Below, piece by piece: positions 1 to 8,473 of a DNA stretch of 64,000 nt (position 1 is its first letter; each line of letters starts with the position of its first letter). The position numbers and the translations under genes are program-made. The DNA is taken from contig NZ_LGQW01000015.1 of assembly GCF_003116035.1 (NCBI RefSeq), forward strand, positions 2,144,902 through 2,208,901. The letters run 5' to 3'. Origin of the DNA: Azospirillum sp. TSH64 (GTDB taxonomy: Bacteria > Pseudomonadota > Alphaproteobacteria > Azospirillales > Azospirillaceae). The notes beneath the pieces were generated by a model. The model was not told where the DNA came from. It worked only from the letters and a program-made list of their open reading frames with translations, and made no database searches.

Positions 1-225
1 ACGCACCACCTCGTCGCGCCAGCCGGCGACCGCCCCGTCGAGGCGAACCAACTCCTCGGCCGACAGGCGGATGCCGCACTCCAGGCCGGCCCAGGCGGCG
101 AACAGCAGCACATTCACGTCGACCCCGCGCCGGTCCTGAAGGGACAGGCAGCAGGCCGGTACCCCCGGCCGCCCATAGACGGCCAGGGAAAAGTCCCAGA
201 AGGGATTTGCGGACATTCCGCCCAT
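1..225 (-). CDS. TIGR02444 family protein (partial, 3' end outside window)
   Basis: The first 75 codons are visible and the gene runs off the window edge. The N-terminus carries a Phe-Trp-Asp-Phe-Ser-Leu stretch, a Leu-Gln-Asp-Arg motif and an Asp-Val-Asn-Val-Leu-Leu-Phe segment, which I recognise as the hallmark of the TIGR02444 family of small uncharacterised proteobacterial proteins. An in-frame ATG at 216 is an alternative start. It begins 11 bases after the stop of the phosphofructokinase gene on the same strand, so the two are probably co-transcribed. The molecular function is unknown. Confidence 0.75.
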   Translation of the reverse strand, partial: MGGMSANPFWDFSLAVYGRPGVPACCLSLQDRRGVDVNVLLFAAWAGLECGIRLSAEELVRLDGAVAGWRDEVVR

Positions 226-236
226 CGCCACAAGGA

Positions 237-1331
237 TCAGTCGCCGAAGCTGATGTTCAGGCCGCGGGCCGTCTTCACCAGCGCGCCGTCCAGCTCGACG
301 CAGGAATAATGCTCGATCGCCTCGGTGATCGGCACGTCGATGACGCCGCGGTTGGACCAGGCGACCATGCGGTTGAACTTGCCCTCCGCGATCAGATCGA
401 CGGCATGGACGCCGAAGGCCGAGGCGATCAGGCGGTCGCGCGGGCTGGGCATGCTGCCGCGCTGGACGTGGCCCAGCACGGTGACGCGGGTTTCGGCCCC
501 GGTGGCGTCGGCAATCTTCTCGCCGATATAGTCGCCGATGCCGCCATAGCGCTTCTCACCGCCCTGGAGGATCTTCTTGACCCCGGTGCCTTCCAGCGTC
601 TTCACCGCTTCCGACACCACGACCAGGGCGAAGTTGCGGCCGGAGTCGCGCACGCTCTGGATCTTGGCGGCGATGCTTTCGATGGAATAGGGGATCTCCG
701 GGATCAGGATCACGTCGGCCCCGCCGGCGATGCCGGCCGCCAGCGCGATGTGTCCGGCATCGCGGCCCATCACCTCCAGCACCATCACGCGGTGGTGGCT
801 GGCCGCGGTCGGCTGCAGGCGGTCCAGCGCCTCCACCGCCACGGCGACAGCGGTGTCGTAACCGACCGACACCTCGGTCTTGCCCAGGTCGTTGTCGATG
901 GTCTTGGGCACGCCCACCATCGGGAAGCCGCCCTTCTGCGCCAGCTTGTGCAGGATGGCGAAGCTGCCGTCGCCGCCGATGCCGATCAGCGCGTCCAGCC
1001 CGAGTTCGCGGTAGCCGCCGATGATCTCGTCGGAACGGTCCTTCAACGTGCCGTCCGGCATCGGATAGGCGAAGGGGTCGCCGCGGTTGGTCGTGCCCAG
1101 GATGGTGCCACCCTGGCGCATCATGTGGCCGTCGACGGAGCCGAGATCGAGCGTCTGGTACTGCACCGGGCGCTGGAGAAGGCCTTGGGTGCCTTCCTTG
1201 ATGCCCAGCACCTGCCAGCCATAGCCGGTGGCGCGGTGGACCACCGCACGGATGACCGCGTTCAGCCCGGCGCAATCGCCGCCGCTGGTCAGGATGCCGA
1301 TGCGCTTGCCGGCTTTATTAGGGGCAGTCAT
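237..1331 (-). CDS. 6-phosphofructokinase, mixed-substrate (group III) type
   Basis: Cytoplasmic enzyme that phosphorylates fructose 6-phosphate to fructose 1,6-bisphosphate. The 364-residue protein has the N-terminal nucleotide loop (SGGDCAGLN, residues 16-24), GGDGS at 119-123, the catalytic PKTIDND at 142-148 and MGR at 188-190, all typical of the PfkA superfamily. The residue equivalent to E. coli Gly104 is Gly (ATP-type), while the one equivalent to Gly124 is Lys, as in pyrophosphate-type and group III enzymes. The phosphoryl donor therefore cannot be assigned; ATP is my first guess because Gly104 is kept. The gene is divergent from the YdcH-like gene across a 273-base spacer and lies upstream of the TIGR02444 gene. 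Confidence 0.93.
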   Translation of the reverse strand: MTAPNKAGKRIGILTSGGDCAGLNAVIRAVVHRATGYGWQVLGIKEGTQGLLQRPVQYQTLDLGSVDGHMMRQGGTILGTTNRGDPFAYPMPDGTLKDRSDEIIGGYRELGLDALIGIGGDGSFAILHKLAQKGGFPMVGVPKTIDNDLGKTEVSVGYDTAVAVAVEALDRLQPTAASHHRVMVLEVMGRDAGHIALAAGIAGGADVILIPEIPYSIESIAAKIQSVRDSGRNFALVVVSEAVKTLEGTGVKKILQGGEKRYGGIGDYIGEKIADATGAETRVTVLGHVQRGSMPSPRDRLIASAFGVHAVDLIAEGKFNRMVAWSNRGVIDVPITEAIEHYSCVELDGALVKTARGLNISFGD

Positions 1332-1604
1332 TGAGGGTTTCCCGTCCCGTTCGCCTGTTCATTGAAATGGACCACCATGTTACCGGATCAGAACTTTCCC
1401 GCAATCGTTGCCCGCATCCGCAAAGGGGGCATTGCGCCCGCGGCACCCATCCGCAACGACGTCGGGCATGCCAAAGGTCCGAGCCAGCGGTTTGGCGGTG
1501 CGGTACCGCCGGAAATCTGGTATAGTCCGGCCCGCCCAGCCAAAGGGTCACCCGCAAGAGCACCCCCGACCCACCCGGGGCAACGGCCATTCCTAACGGG
1601 CGCG

Positions 1605-1805
1605 ATGAACGAGCAAGAGATTTTGAAGGAAAAGCTGGCGAGCTTGCGCAGCGAGCACCGCGACCTGGACGATGTCATCGCCCGGCTGGTCGAACGTGCG
1701 CCCTATGACCAGTTGCAGATGCAGCGGCTGAAGAAGCGCAAGCTGATGCTGAAGGACCAGATCATGGTCCTGGAGAGCCGGCTGCTGCCGGACATCATCG
1801 CTTAA
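1605..1805 (+). CDS. YdcH/DUF465 family small coiled-coil protein
   Basis: A 66-residue acidic/basic helical protein. The start at 1605 was chosen because the family signature begins there and the upstream in-frame codons look non-coding. The sequence contains a heptad-rich helix followed by a Leu-Lys-Lys-Arg-Lys-Leu-x-Leu-Lys-Asp segment near residues 42-51, which is the conserved core of DUF465/YdcH proteins common in alphaproteobacteria. The family has no firm function. It is convergent with the truncated haemoglobin gene, and a perfect palindrome lies between the two stops. Confidence 0.8.
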   Translation: MNEQEILKEKLASLRSEHRDLDDVIARLVERAPYDQLQMQRLKKRKLMLKDQIMVLESRLLPDIIA

Positions 1806-1810
1806 TCATT

Positions 1811-1833
1811 CCCTCTCCCGGGACGGGAGAGGG
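1811..1833. terminator. Palindrome between convergent genes (CCCTCTCCC family, copy 1)
   Basis: A perfect 10-bp inverted repeat (CCCTCTCCCG and CGGGAGAGGG) with a 3-base loop lies six bases after the YdcH-like stop and ten bases before the haemoglobin stop. Neither side carries a T-tract, so it may be a REP-like bidirectional terminator or RNA-stabilising hairpin. Two relatives lie at 30364-30386 and 41837-41859, also between convergent genes. Confidence 0.65.
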
Positions 1834-1842
1834 AGAACCTCG

Positions 1843-2307
1843 TCACCCCTTCTTGGGCACGGTGAAGAACTGGATGCCCATCTGGAAGCTGCGGGCGATG
1901 TTCTCGGCCTTGCCGATCAGGAAATTGGCGCCTTCGGCCGGCAGGACCTCGTGGGCGGTCTGGCGGAACAGGCCCAGCCAGCGTTCAAAATGCGGCGGCT
2001 CCAGCCCCAGCGAGATGTGGACCGGCATCGGACGCCCGTCGTAGCGCTGGGTCAGCAGGGCGATGGACGACCAGAAATCCATCATCTTGCGCAGGTGCGG
2101 CTCCCAATCGGTGATGGCACGGCCAAAGATCGGGCCAAGCTCCTCGTCCTTCATGATCTTGCCGTAGAAGGTCCGCACCAGCGTCTCGATCGACGCCTCG
2201 TCGATGCCGACGGCGGCCATCCGTTCCTCCGCCATGGCAGTGCGGATGTCGCGGTGTTCCTTGCGCTGGGTGTCGCCGAGGTCTTCGCCGGAAACGGGGT
2301 CGGTCAT
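1843..2307 (-). CDS. Group III truncated haemoglobin
   Basis: Small cytoplasmic haem protein, 154 residues from the chosen ATG. The longer reading frame upstream was not used because the globin fold starts well after this ATG. The group III pattern is visible: a B-helix Tyr in TFYGKI (Tyr48), a Trp-Glu-Pro-His-Leu-Arg-Lys-Met-Met-Asp-Phe-Trp E-helix around 68-79, and the F8 haem ligand His106 in the PHFERWLGLF motif. Family members bind O2 or NO and are linked to microaerobic or nitrosative-stress metabolism, but the physiological role here is inferred only. The gene stands alone, convergent with the YdcH-like gene and divergent from purE. Confidence 0.9.
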   Translation of the reverse strand: MTDPVSGEDLGDTQRKEHRDIRTAMAEERMAAVGIDEASIETLVRTFYGKIMKDEELGPIFGRAITDWEPHLRKMMDFWSSIALLTQRYDGRPMPVHISLGLEPPHFERWLGLFRQTAHEVLPAEGANFLIGKAENIARSFQMGIQFFTVPKKG

Positions 2308-2522
2308 GCGATGGGTCCGCCGAGTGAATTGAGCAGGGTCTATCCGGTCCATATAAGGCGGCACCATAAGTGGAACCATGTTCCGCCGGAAGGGCCGGAA
2401 TGTCGCAGCCGCAGGGTGGGATTCGTGGCACGCAGGCGCTGAGGAAAGGCGCCGCCTCTGGACAGAAGCCCGACTCTTCCTATAATGCGCCGCTTTCCGG
2501 ACCTTGAGGAAAGCGCCAGGCC

Positions 2523-3059
2523 GTGACCGCCGACCACTCCCCCAACAGCACCGCTTCGGCTGCCGGCGTCCAGCCGCTGGTCGGCATCATCATGGGCAGC
2601 CAGTCCGACTGGACGACGATGAAACACGCCGCCGACACGCTGGCGGCGCTGGGCGTCCCGCATGAGGTCCGCATCGTTTCCGCCCACCGCACCCCGCACC
2701 GGCTGGTGGAATACGCCACCACCGCCAAGGCGCGCGGGCTGAAGGTGGTGATCGCCGGGGCTGGCGGCGCCGCCCATCTGCCGGGCATGGCCGCGTCGAT
2801 GACGCCGCTGCCGGTCTTCGGCGTGCCGGTCGAAAGCCACGCGCTGAAGGGCATGGACAGCCTGCTGTCCATCGTGCAGATGCCGGGCGGCGTGCCGGTC
2901 GGCACGCTGGCCATCGGCAAGGCCGGCGCCATCAACGCCGCCTTGCTGGCCGGCTCTGTCATAGCATTGATGGACCCGGCGGTGGCCGACGCGCTGGACG
3001 GTTGGCGCGCCCGCCAGACCGCCGCGGTCGCCGAAGCCCCCGTCGACGATCCTGCCTGA
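2523..3059 (+). CDS. purE: N5-carboxyaminoimidazole ribonucleotide mutase
   Basis: Converts N5-CAIR to CAIR in purine biosynthesis. The 178-residue product has the class I PurE core: MGSQSDW near residues 24-30, SAHRTPHR near 53-60, the [10 protein letters not shown] loop and the GVPVES and MPGGVPVGT segments. Translation probably starts at GTG 2523, preceded by a GAGGAAAG ribosome-binding site about a dozen bases upstream; the first 17 or so residues are a variable tail. It is followed 58 bases later by purK on the same strand, the usual partner that makes the N5-CAIR substrate. Confidence 0.96.
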   Translation: MTADHSPNSTASAAGVQPLVGIIMGSQSDWTTMKHAADTLAALGVPHEVRIVSAHRTPHRLVEYATTAKARGLKVVIAGAGGAAHLPGMAASMTPLPVFGVPVESHALKGMDSLLSIVQMPGGVPVGTLAIGKAGAINAALLAGSVIALMDPAVADALDGWRARQTAAVAEAPVDDPA

Positions 3060-3092
3060 TAACTGGCCTGATGACTGGCCTGATGACTGGCC
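3057..3092 (+). repeat. 12-bp tandem repeat, three copies, between purE and purK
   Basis: Three head-to-tail units of TGATRACTGGCC begin on the purE stop codon. The second and third copies are identical and the first differs by one base. Every unit places a stop codon (TGA) in the same register, so the repeat extends the untranslated spacer rather than PurE. Confidence 0.9.
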
Positions 3093-3117
3093 CGGACAAC
3101 TTGAAAGCCTCACCGTC

Positions 3118-4242
3118 ATGACCGGCACCCCATCCGGCACTCCCCTGCCCCGCCTCGCCCCCGGCTCCACCATCGGCATGCTGGGTGCCGGACAGCTCGG
3201 CCGGATGACGGCGCTGGCCGCGGCACGTCTGGGCTACAAAACCCATGTCTACGCCCCCGACGCGGCCGACAGCCCGGCGGCGCAGGTCAGCGCCGCCGCG
3301 ACCGTCGCCGGCTGGGACGATCTGGAGGCGCTGGAGCGCTTCGCCCGCTCGGTCGATGCGGTGACGCTGGAGTGGGAGAATGTGCCGGTCGCCACGGCCG
3401 AGCATCTGCGCCGCTTCACCAACCTGAACCCCGGCCCGAACGTGCTGTCGGTGGCGCAGGATCGCATCGCGGAAAAGAGCTTCGTCAACGCGCTGGGCAT
3501 CGCCACCGCTCCTTGGCGCGCCGCCAACAGTGCCGAGGAGGTCGCGCGCGCGGTGGCCGAGGTCGGTCCGCGCTGCGTGCTGAAATCGACGCGGCTCGGC
3601 TATGACGGCAAGGGCCAGGCCCGGCTGGACAGCGGCAGCGATCCGGCCGCCGCCTGGGCTAGCATCGGCGGCGGCAAACCCGGCGTGGAGGGCATCGTCG
3701 AGGGCTTTGTCACCTTCGCCTGCGAAGTGTCGGTGATCGTCGCCCGCGGCGCCGACGGCGCGATGGTGGCCTATCCGGCGGTGGAGAACCGGCACAAGGA
3801 CGGCATCCTCGACGTCACCATAGCACCCGCCGCGCCGGAAAAGGTGTCGGCGGCAACCGCGGCGGAGGCCGACCGCATCGCGCGGCGCATCGCCGAGGCC
3901 CTGGATCTGGTCGGTGTGCTGGCGGTGGAGATGTTCGTCACCGCCGATGGCGCCGTGCTGGTCAACGAGATGGCGCCGCGCCCGCACAATTCCGGCCACT
4001 GGACGATGGACGCCTGCGCCACCTGCCAGTTCGAACAGCTCGTCCGCGCCGTCTGTGGCCTGCCGCTGGGCTCGGTGGAGCGGGTGGCCGATGCCGAGAT
4101 GACCAACCTGATCGGCGACGACGTGCTGAGCTGGCCGGAACTGCTGGCCGAGCCCGGCGCCCGGCTGCACCTGTACGGCAAGGCGGAAGCCCGGCCCGGC
4201 CGCAAGATGGGCCACGTCAACCGGCTGTTCCCACGGCGCTGA
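3118..4242 (+). CDS. purK: 5-(carboxyamino)imidazole ribonucleotide synthase
   Basis: ATP-grasp enzyme that carboxylates AIR with bicarbonate to give N5-CAIR, the substrate of PurE. The 374-residue protein opens with a dinucleotide-like glycine loop (IGMLGAGQLGRM, residues 19-30), has the ATP-grasp lysine region KSTRLGYDGKGQ near 159-170, and the metal-binding VNEMAPRPHNSGHW near 282-295, all diagnostic of PurK. It follows purE on the same strand and is closed by a strong intrinsic terminator, so purE-purK form a two-gene transcription unit. No purine-dependent regulatory site was recognised upstream. Confidence 0.96.
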   Translation: MTGTPSGTPLPRLAPGSTIGMLGAGQLGRMTALAAARLGYKTHVYAPDAADSPAAQVSAAATVAGWDDLEALERFARSVDAVTLEWENVPVATAEHLRRFTNLNPGPNVLSVAQDRIAEKSFVNALGIATAPWRAANSAEEVARAVAEVGPRCVLKSTRLGYDGKGQARLDSGSDPAAAWASIGGGKPGVEGIVEGFVTFACEVSVIVARGADGAMVAYPAVENRHKDGILDVTIAPAAPEKVSAATAAEADRIARRIAEALDLVGVLAVEMFVTADGAVLVNEMAPRPHNSGHWTMDACATCQFEQLVRAVCGLPLGSVERVADAEMTNLIGDDVLSWPELLAEPGARLHLYGKAEARPGRKMGHVNRLFPRR

Positions 4243-4265
4243 CGCCGGCACCGTGGCAGAAGCCG

Positions 4266-4303
4266 AAAGGCCCCGCGACCGGCACGGTCGGCGGGGCCTT
4301 TTC
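4266..4303 (+). terminator. Rho-independent terminator after purK
   Basis: A GC-rich hairpin (AAAGGCCCCGC-GACCG paired with CGGTC-GGCGGGGCCTTT, one bulge) is followed by TTTTCTATTT. It starts 24 bases after the purK stop and fits an intrinsic terminator of the purEK transcript. Confidence 0.85.
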
Positions 4304-4797
4304 TATTTGGACGGAGGCTCGGTCCCGCCGCCACCGACGTGCAGCCACTGCACGCGCTGCGCCGGCGGATGGACATCACCGGTTTCTCGGCCGCGACGGG
4401 ACGGCTGGAGAATGGCGGTTGAGCCTGCCCGGCTCAAGGCCGAAAGAGCGCAACCTGAAGGCGCAAGCAGCGTACCGCTTCCAAGACAATCAAACGGTGT
4501 TTCAGGCTCCAGCCAGATATGGTGCCGCTCACAATAGGTAGGGCCGCCCGCGGCCGGACAAATCCGCGGTCCTCAGGAAGCGGGCATTCTATCGCCACAA
4601 CCTTTCGGAGGTAATCACCGGCCGGCGTTCGGAATAAGCCTGATTTCCGCTTTTTGGTTGCGGTTCCGACATTTAAGTTCAGCCAACGGTAATCGGGCGA
4701 ATAATCCCCATCGCCAAGCAAATATCACCTTTTGCAGCAAAAATATCGGCAGCCAGCGTGAAATGGTTGAGACAATACGCCAATCTGGAGATCCGAA
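4304..4797. other. Long spacer upstream of the acyltransferase gene, no gene seen
   Basis: No reading frame here shows recognisable protein features or convincing codon bias. A small GTGCAG/CTGCAC hairpin lies near 4339-4353. From about 4620 the sequence becomes clearly more AT-rich than the surroundings and stays so into the 5' end of the next gene, consistent with a promoter region or acquired DNA. Confidence 0.5.
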
Positions 4798-5988
4798 ATG
4801 CGCTTTCCAGTTCTCGACGGCTGGCGCGGCTTATGCGCCGTGTTCGTCGCATTATTTCACTTCAACGCTTCAGGACATTTCTACCTCGTTCCGTTCGTTC
4901 GCGGTAGTTATTTGTTTGTGGATTTCTTTTTTGTCCTCAGCGGTTTCGTCATCACCCACGCGTATATCCACCGCTTGAACTCGACCGCGGACGGCAGGAA
5001 TTTTCTGGTCAGACGCCTTGGCCGGGTCTGGCCGCTGCATGCCGCCACCCTGATCGCCTTCATTCCGCTGGAGATCGTGAAGGCATTGGCGGTCAGCGGC
5101 GAGACGGCTGCCTTCACCGCCCGCTTCGCCCCGTCCTCCATTCTCAGCAACCTGTTCCTTGTGCATTCCCTGGGCATCGAGGACGGGTTGACCTGGAACA
5201 TTCCGAGTTGGTCGATCAGCGCCGAGTTCCTCGCTTACGTCACCTTCGCAGCGCTCTGCCTGCTGGCCCGCCGCACGTGGCTGGTGACGATGTCGGCGGT
5301 GGCGCTGTCGGCTGCCGGAGCCTTCGTGGTCATGGGATGGTCCGACCAATACATAGACACCAGCTTCGACTTTGGATATTTCCGCTGCCTCTATGGTTTC
5401 TTCACCGGCCACGTGGCGTATCGGCTGTTCCAGGCGGCCCGCGGCGCCGGACTGTCCAGGCTGTCGTTGCGGTGCCCGACAGCCGGGTCGCCGATAGCCG
5501 GACTGAGCGAGGGGCTCAGCCTTGCCGCGGTGATCGTCTTCGTTGCAACGGCGCGCGGGAATGCCCTGTCCTATGCCTCCCCCCTGCTGTTCGGTTTGGT
5601 CGTTTGGGTGTTCGCCTTTGAAGGCGGGGTGATTTCCCGGCTGCTGGCGATGCGGCCTTTCCAATGGCTGGGCGCCCGCTCCTATTCCGTCTACATGGTG
5701 CATGCGCTGGTCATCGCGCTGTACGAGAAGGCGGCGGTCGCAATGCAGAGGCTGTCGGGCCAGCCGATGTTCATCGAACAGGCGGCCGACGGCGCTGAAG
5801 ACCGGCTGATCTTCTTCGGTGCCACCTGGATGATGGATCTTCTGGCGCTCGCCTATCTGGGGACGGTGGTCGCGGTCGCCAGCCTGACCCACCGCTTCGT
5901 GGAGATACCCGGACAATCCAGCTTCAACGCCTTGCTGCTGAAGCGGCGCAAGCCTGCGGTCCGGCCGGCGACGGTGGAAGTTGCCTGA
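4798..5988 (+). CDS. Acyltransferase family 3 (OafA/YrhL-like) membrane protein
   Basis: Integral inner-membrane protein of 396 residues with about ten hydrophobic segments, of the family that O-acylates sugars of LPS, exopolysaccharide or peptidoglycan. Family landmarks are the N-terminal LDGWRG motif, the conserved His in the first helix (ALFHF, about 19-23), the FFFVLSGFV segment and FLVRRLGRVWPLH around 68-80, which matches the basic R-R-x-x-R-x-x-P motif. A GGAGAT ribosome-binding site precedes ATG 4798. The first 200 bases are AT-richer than neighbouring genes, a possible sign of transfer. The acceptor is unknown and no glycan cluster surrounds it. Confidence 0.88.
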   Translation: MRFPVLDGWRGLCAVFVALFHFNASGHFYLVPFVRGSYLFVDFFFVLSGFVITHAYIHRLNSTADGRNFLVRRLGRVWPLHAATLIAFIPLEIVKALAVSGETAAFTARFAPSSILSNLFLVHSLGIEDGLTWNIPSWSISAEFLAYVTFAALCLLARRTWLVTMSAVALSAAGAFVVMGWSDQYIDTSFDFGYFRCLYGFFTGHVAYRLFQAARGAGLSRLSLRCPTAGSPIAGLSEGLSLAAVIVFVATARGNALSYASPLLFGLVVWVFAFEGGVISRLLAMRPFQWLGARSYSVYMVHALVIALYEKAAVAMQRLSGQPMFIEQAADGAEDRLIFFGATWMMDLLALAYLGTVVAVASLTHRFVEIPGQSSFNALLLKRRKPAVRPATVEVA

Positions 5989-6315
5989 CCTGCTTAACCA
6001 TGTTGCATGACGAGGCGACTCTGGATCAAAGACCCGATGGGGTCGCCTGTTCATGCCTGACGCCATCGACAAATATCATTTCGACACCGGAACGATTCAG
6101 TCAATTTCTTGGTGACGTTGCCAATCGCAGTCATGAGCATCCGGCAAAGTTACTTCGGGTATTTTGCATTTACGAAATAGATGTCTCAAATTGCCGCGTT
6201 CGAGCCGGACGAAGGTCATTTCCCATCGATGCGGCTTTTATCTCGTATCAATATTGGTTACTCTCTGTTGCATTCAGGAAGAAACTCTCTAAACTTTGAT
6301 GTAATTTGTAGTCGG
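5989..6315. other. AT-richer spacer upstream of the EAL gene
   Basis: No convincing gene. An inverted repeat AGGCGAC/GTCGCCT (6013-6019 and 6042-6048) could be a weak terminator for the acyltransferase gene. The rest is AT-rich and probably contains the promoter of the EAL gene, although an in-frame ATG at 6181 makes a longer N-terminus formally possible. Confidence 0.45.
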
Positions 6316-8073
6316 ATGACGATGCCCTTGTCGCAGGAAAGCGCAGGTCGCTCCCCTCCCCCGATCGGACCGGCCGTCACCCCGGCCTCCGGTGCGGCCG
6401 GCCATCGCCGTCCACAGTCCAGCCGCGACCGCGACCGCTTCGTCGGTTTTGCCTTCGCCGCCGCCGATCTGCTGATCGAATCGGACCCCCACGGCAATAT
6501 CCTGTTTTCCGCCGGCGCCCGCTGCCGGCTGACCAGGGGCGAGGTCGGTGGGCTGGTCGGCAGCAACCTGATGGAGGTGGTGGCCCCCGGCGACCGCAAA
6601 TACGTCCATGTCCTGTTCGACCGCATCCGCGAAAAGGCGCGGATCAAGCCATCGCGCGTGATGTTCCAGGCCTTCGACGGTCAGCAGTTCCCGGCACTGC
6701 TCGGCGGCTGCCGGCTCGATTCCTGTCCCGGTTCCCTGTTCCTCACCGTGCTGCTGACCTCTCCGGCCCGTGGCAACGGCGGCAGTGGGTCGGTGACGGC
6801 GGCCCAGGGTGAACTGCTCGACCAGTGCGGCTTCGCCGGCATCCTGGAGGAGCGCATCCACGCTGCGCGCGAACGGGGACTGGAGCAGGGGCTGACCCTG
6901 CTGCTGGTCGAAGGCTTGCAGGCGATGGTGGACTCGATGCCGGAGGGAGCGGCGGCGGAGGTGCGCGAGGGCATCGATGCCTATCTGCGCGGCATCTCCG
7001 CCGACGGCGACAGTGCCGGACAGCTGACCGGCGACCGCTACGGCATCGTGCATGCCGCCGACATCGACGGGCGCGAGGTCCAGGGCCACATCGCCCAGAT
7101 CATCGAGGCGGCGGGCGGTGCCCTGCCCGGCGGCATCCGGTCCTGGACGCTGGACATGGCCGACGACCGGCTGGACGCCGCGGATGCCGCCCGCGCGCTG
7201 GTCTACACCGTGCAGGCCTTCGCCTCCGCGCAAGGCGGCGAGTTCACCATCTCCAGCCTGGAGGATGGTGCCAACCGCCTGATGGCCGGGGCGGTGGAGC
7301 GGATCGGGCAGCTGCGCGCCACCATCGACAACCGCGACTTCGTCGTCGTTTACCAGCCGATCGTCGACATCGGCACCGGTGCCGTCCACCATCTGGAGGC
7401 GCTGACCCGGGTCGAGGGGATGAGCTCGCCGGCCGACTTCATCACCTTCGCCGAGGATGTCGGGCTGATCTACGACTTCGACCTGCTGCTGACCCGCACA
7501 GTGCTGGACACGCTGCAGCAATTCCGCAAGGAACCGAAGCTGCCCGATGTGGCGATCAACCTGTCCGCCAAGACGCTGATGAGCCCGATCTTCTTCAAGC
7601 AGTTCCAGTCGGTCGTCGCCCCTTACGGCGATCTCGCCTCGAAGCTGCTCATCGAAGTGACGGAAACCGTCGTCGTCACCGACATCGCCAAGCTGAATGA
7701 GGTCTTGCAGAAGCTGCGCGAAAGCGGCTTCCGCATCTGCCTGGACGATGTCGGCGCCGGCTCCACCAGCTTTCAGTCGCTGTACGGCATCCAAGCCGAC
7801 TATGCAAAGATCGACGGCAAGTTCGTCCGCGGCGCCGTGAACAGCCCGCGCGACATGGCGATGCTGCGCAGCATGGTCGATGTCTGCCGCCAGCTGGGAC
7901 TGGAACTGATCGGCGAGCAGGTGGAGGAGACGGTGCACGCCGAGCTGCTGAACGGCTTGGGCGTGTCCTTTGCCCAGGGCTTCCTGTTCAGCCGGCCGTC
8001 GAGCGACTTCGCCTATTTCGCCAAGGACTGGTCGAAGGTGCGCGGCGGCGGCAAGGTGCTGCTGAAGGGCTGA
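6316..8073 (+). CDS. PAS - degenerate GGDEF - EAL domain protein (c-di-GMP phosphodiesterase)
   Basis: Predicted cytoplasmic c-di-GMP signalling protein, 585 residues from the chosen ATG (an upstream ATG at 6181 would add 45 AT-rich, unlikely codons). A PAS-like segment spans about 40-150. A GGDEF-like fold follows at about 170-325, but the signature has decayed to TGDRY (239-243), so cyclase activity is not expected. The EAL domain spans 335-575 and keeps EAL (361-363), the Asn of NLSAK, the Glu of EVTET, the Asp pair of DDVGAG, the Lys of AKIDGK, the Glu of GEQVEE and the Gln of QGFLF, so hydrolysis of c-di-GMP is likely. It is convergent with the 71-residue gene downstream. Confidence 0.88.
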   Translation: MTMPLSQESAGRSPPPIGPAVTPASGAAGHRRPQSSRDRDRFVGFAFAAADLLIESDPHGNILFSAGARCRLTRGEVGGLVGSNLMEVVAPGDRKYVHVLFDRIREKARIKPSRVMFQAFDGQQFPALLGGCRLDSCPGSLFLTVLLTSPARGNGGSGSVTAAQGELLDQCGFAGILEERIHAARERGLEQGLTLLLVEGLQAMVDSMPEGAAAEVREGIDAYLRGISADGDSAGQLTGDRYGIVHAADIDGREVQGHIAQIIEAAGGALPGGIRSWTLDMADDRLDAADAARALVYTVQAFASAQGGEFTISSLEDGANRLMAGAVERIGQLRATIDNRDFVVVYQPIVDIGTGAVHHLEALTRVEGMSSPADFITFAEDVGLIYDFDLLLTRTVLDTLQQFRKEPKLPDVAINLSAKTLMSPIFFKQFQSVVAPYGDLASKLLIEVTETVVVTDIAKLNEVLQKLRESGFRICLDDVGAGSTSFQSLYGIQADYAKIDGKFVRGAVNSPRDMAMLRSMVDVCRQLGLELIGEQVEETVHAELLNGLGVSFAQGFLFSRPSSDFAYFAKDWSKVRGGGKVLLKG

Positions 8074-8100
8074 GGCAGAGGGACTGGCGGGCGCAGACCT

Positions 8101-8119
8101 GCCGGACCGCCGGTCCGGC
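8101..8119. terminator. Palindrome between convergent genes at 8.1 kb
   Basis: A perfect 8-bp inverted repeat, GCCGGACC and GGTCCGGC, with a 3-base loop ends right next to the stop codon of the minus-strand gene at 8121. It has no T-tract and is unrelated in sequence to the CCCTCTCCC palindromes, but sits in the same kind of convergent position. Confidence 0.5.
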
Positions 8120-8120
8120 C

Positions 8121-8336
8121 TCAGGCGAGAACCGCCGACCGGCCGAAGCCGGTGAAAACGCCCATTTCCTCAATGCTGTGGACTTGGTCGAGCCGATGAC
8201 GGGCCGCGTTCAAAAGCTCCCGGTTGCGCGCCAGCGTGTCGCGGCCGGCATAACCGTCGCGCAGATGCACACGGTTCAGCAAGGCTTCCGCCTGGTCCAG
8301 GGCTTCCATAATGGTCACTGCGGTATCGGCGTCCAT
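8121..8336 (-). CDS. Small hypothetical protein (71 aa)
   Basis: Unrecognised 71-residue protein, predicted largely helical, with an Asp/Ala/Leu-rich first half and a Gly-Phe-Gly-rich end. Support for it being real: an AAGGGAACG ribosome-binding site a few bases before ATG 8336, consistent high-GC third positions, and a palindrome just after its stop. It contains no cysteine, no signal peptide and no membrane segment. It lies between the EAL gene (convergent) and the DUF599 gene (same strand, starting beyond it). Function unknown. Confidence 0.6.
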   Translation of the reverse strand: MDADTAVTIMEALDQAEALLNRVHLRDGYAGRDTLARNRELLNAARHRLDQVHSIEEMGVFTGFGRSAVLA

Positions 8337-8473
8337 CGTCGTTCCCTTGTTCGCTGCGTCGCACCGGCAAGCTGTCGTGCGCTCCTTGATGACCCGACCT
8401 TAGCCGCCGCAACTCGCCGCCAGGTAGAGGACGTTTGGTCGCATGTACAAGATAACGTGTTGGATTTTATTCG

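Noticed and set aside
207..1334. Long plus-strand frame opposite the phosphofructokinase gene
   Set aside because: Mirror of the coding strand: rich in His/Gln/Asp/Ala as expected for the complement of GC-rich genes; the other strand is a clear PFK.
4253..4721. Open frames in the spacer before the acyltransferase gene (4253-4537 plus strand, 4434-4721 minus strand)
   Set aside because: No protein-like composition, no ribosome-binding site, and one runs through the purK terminator.
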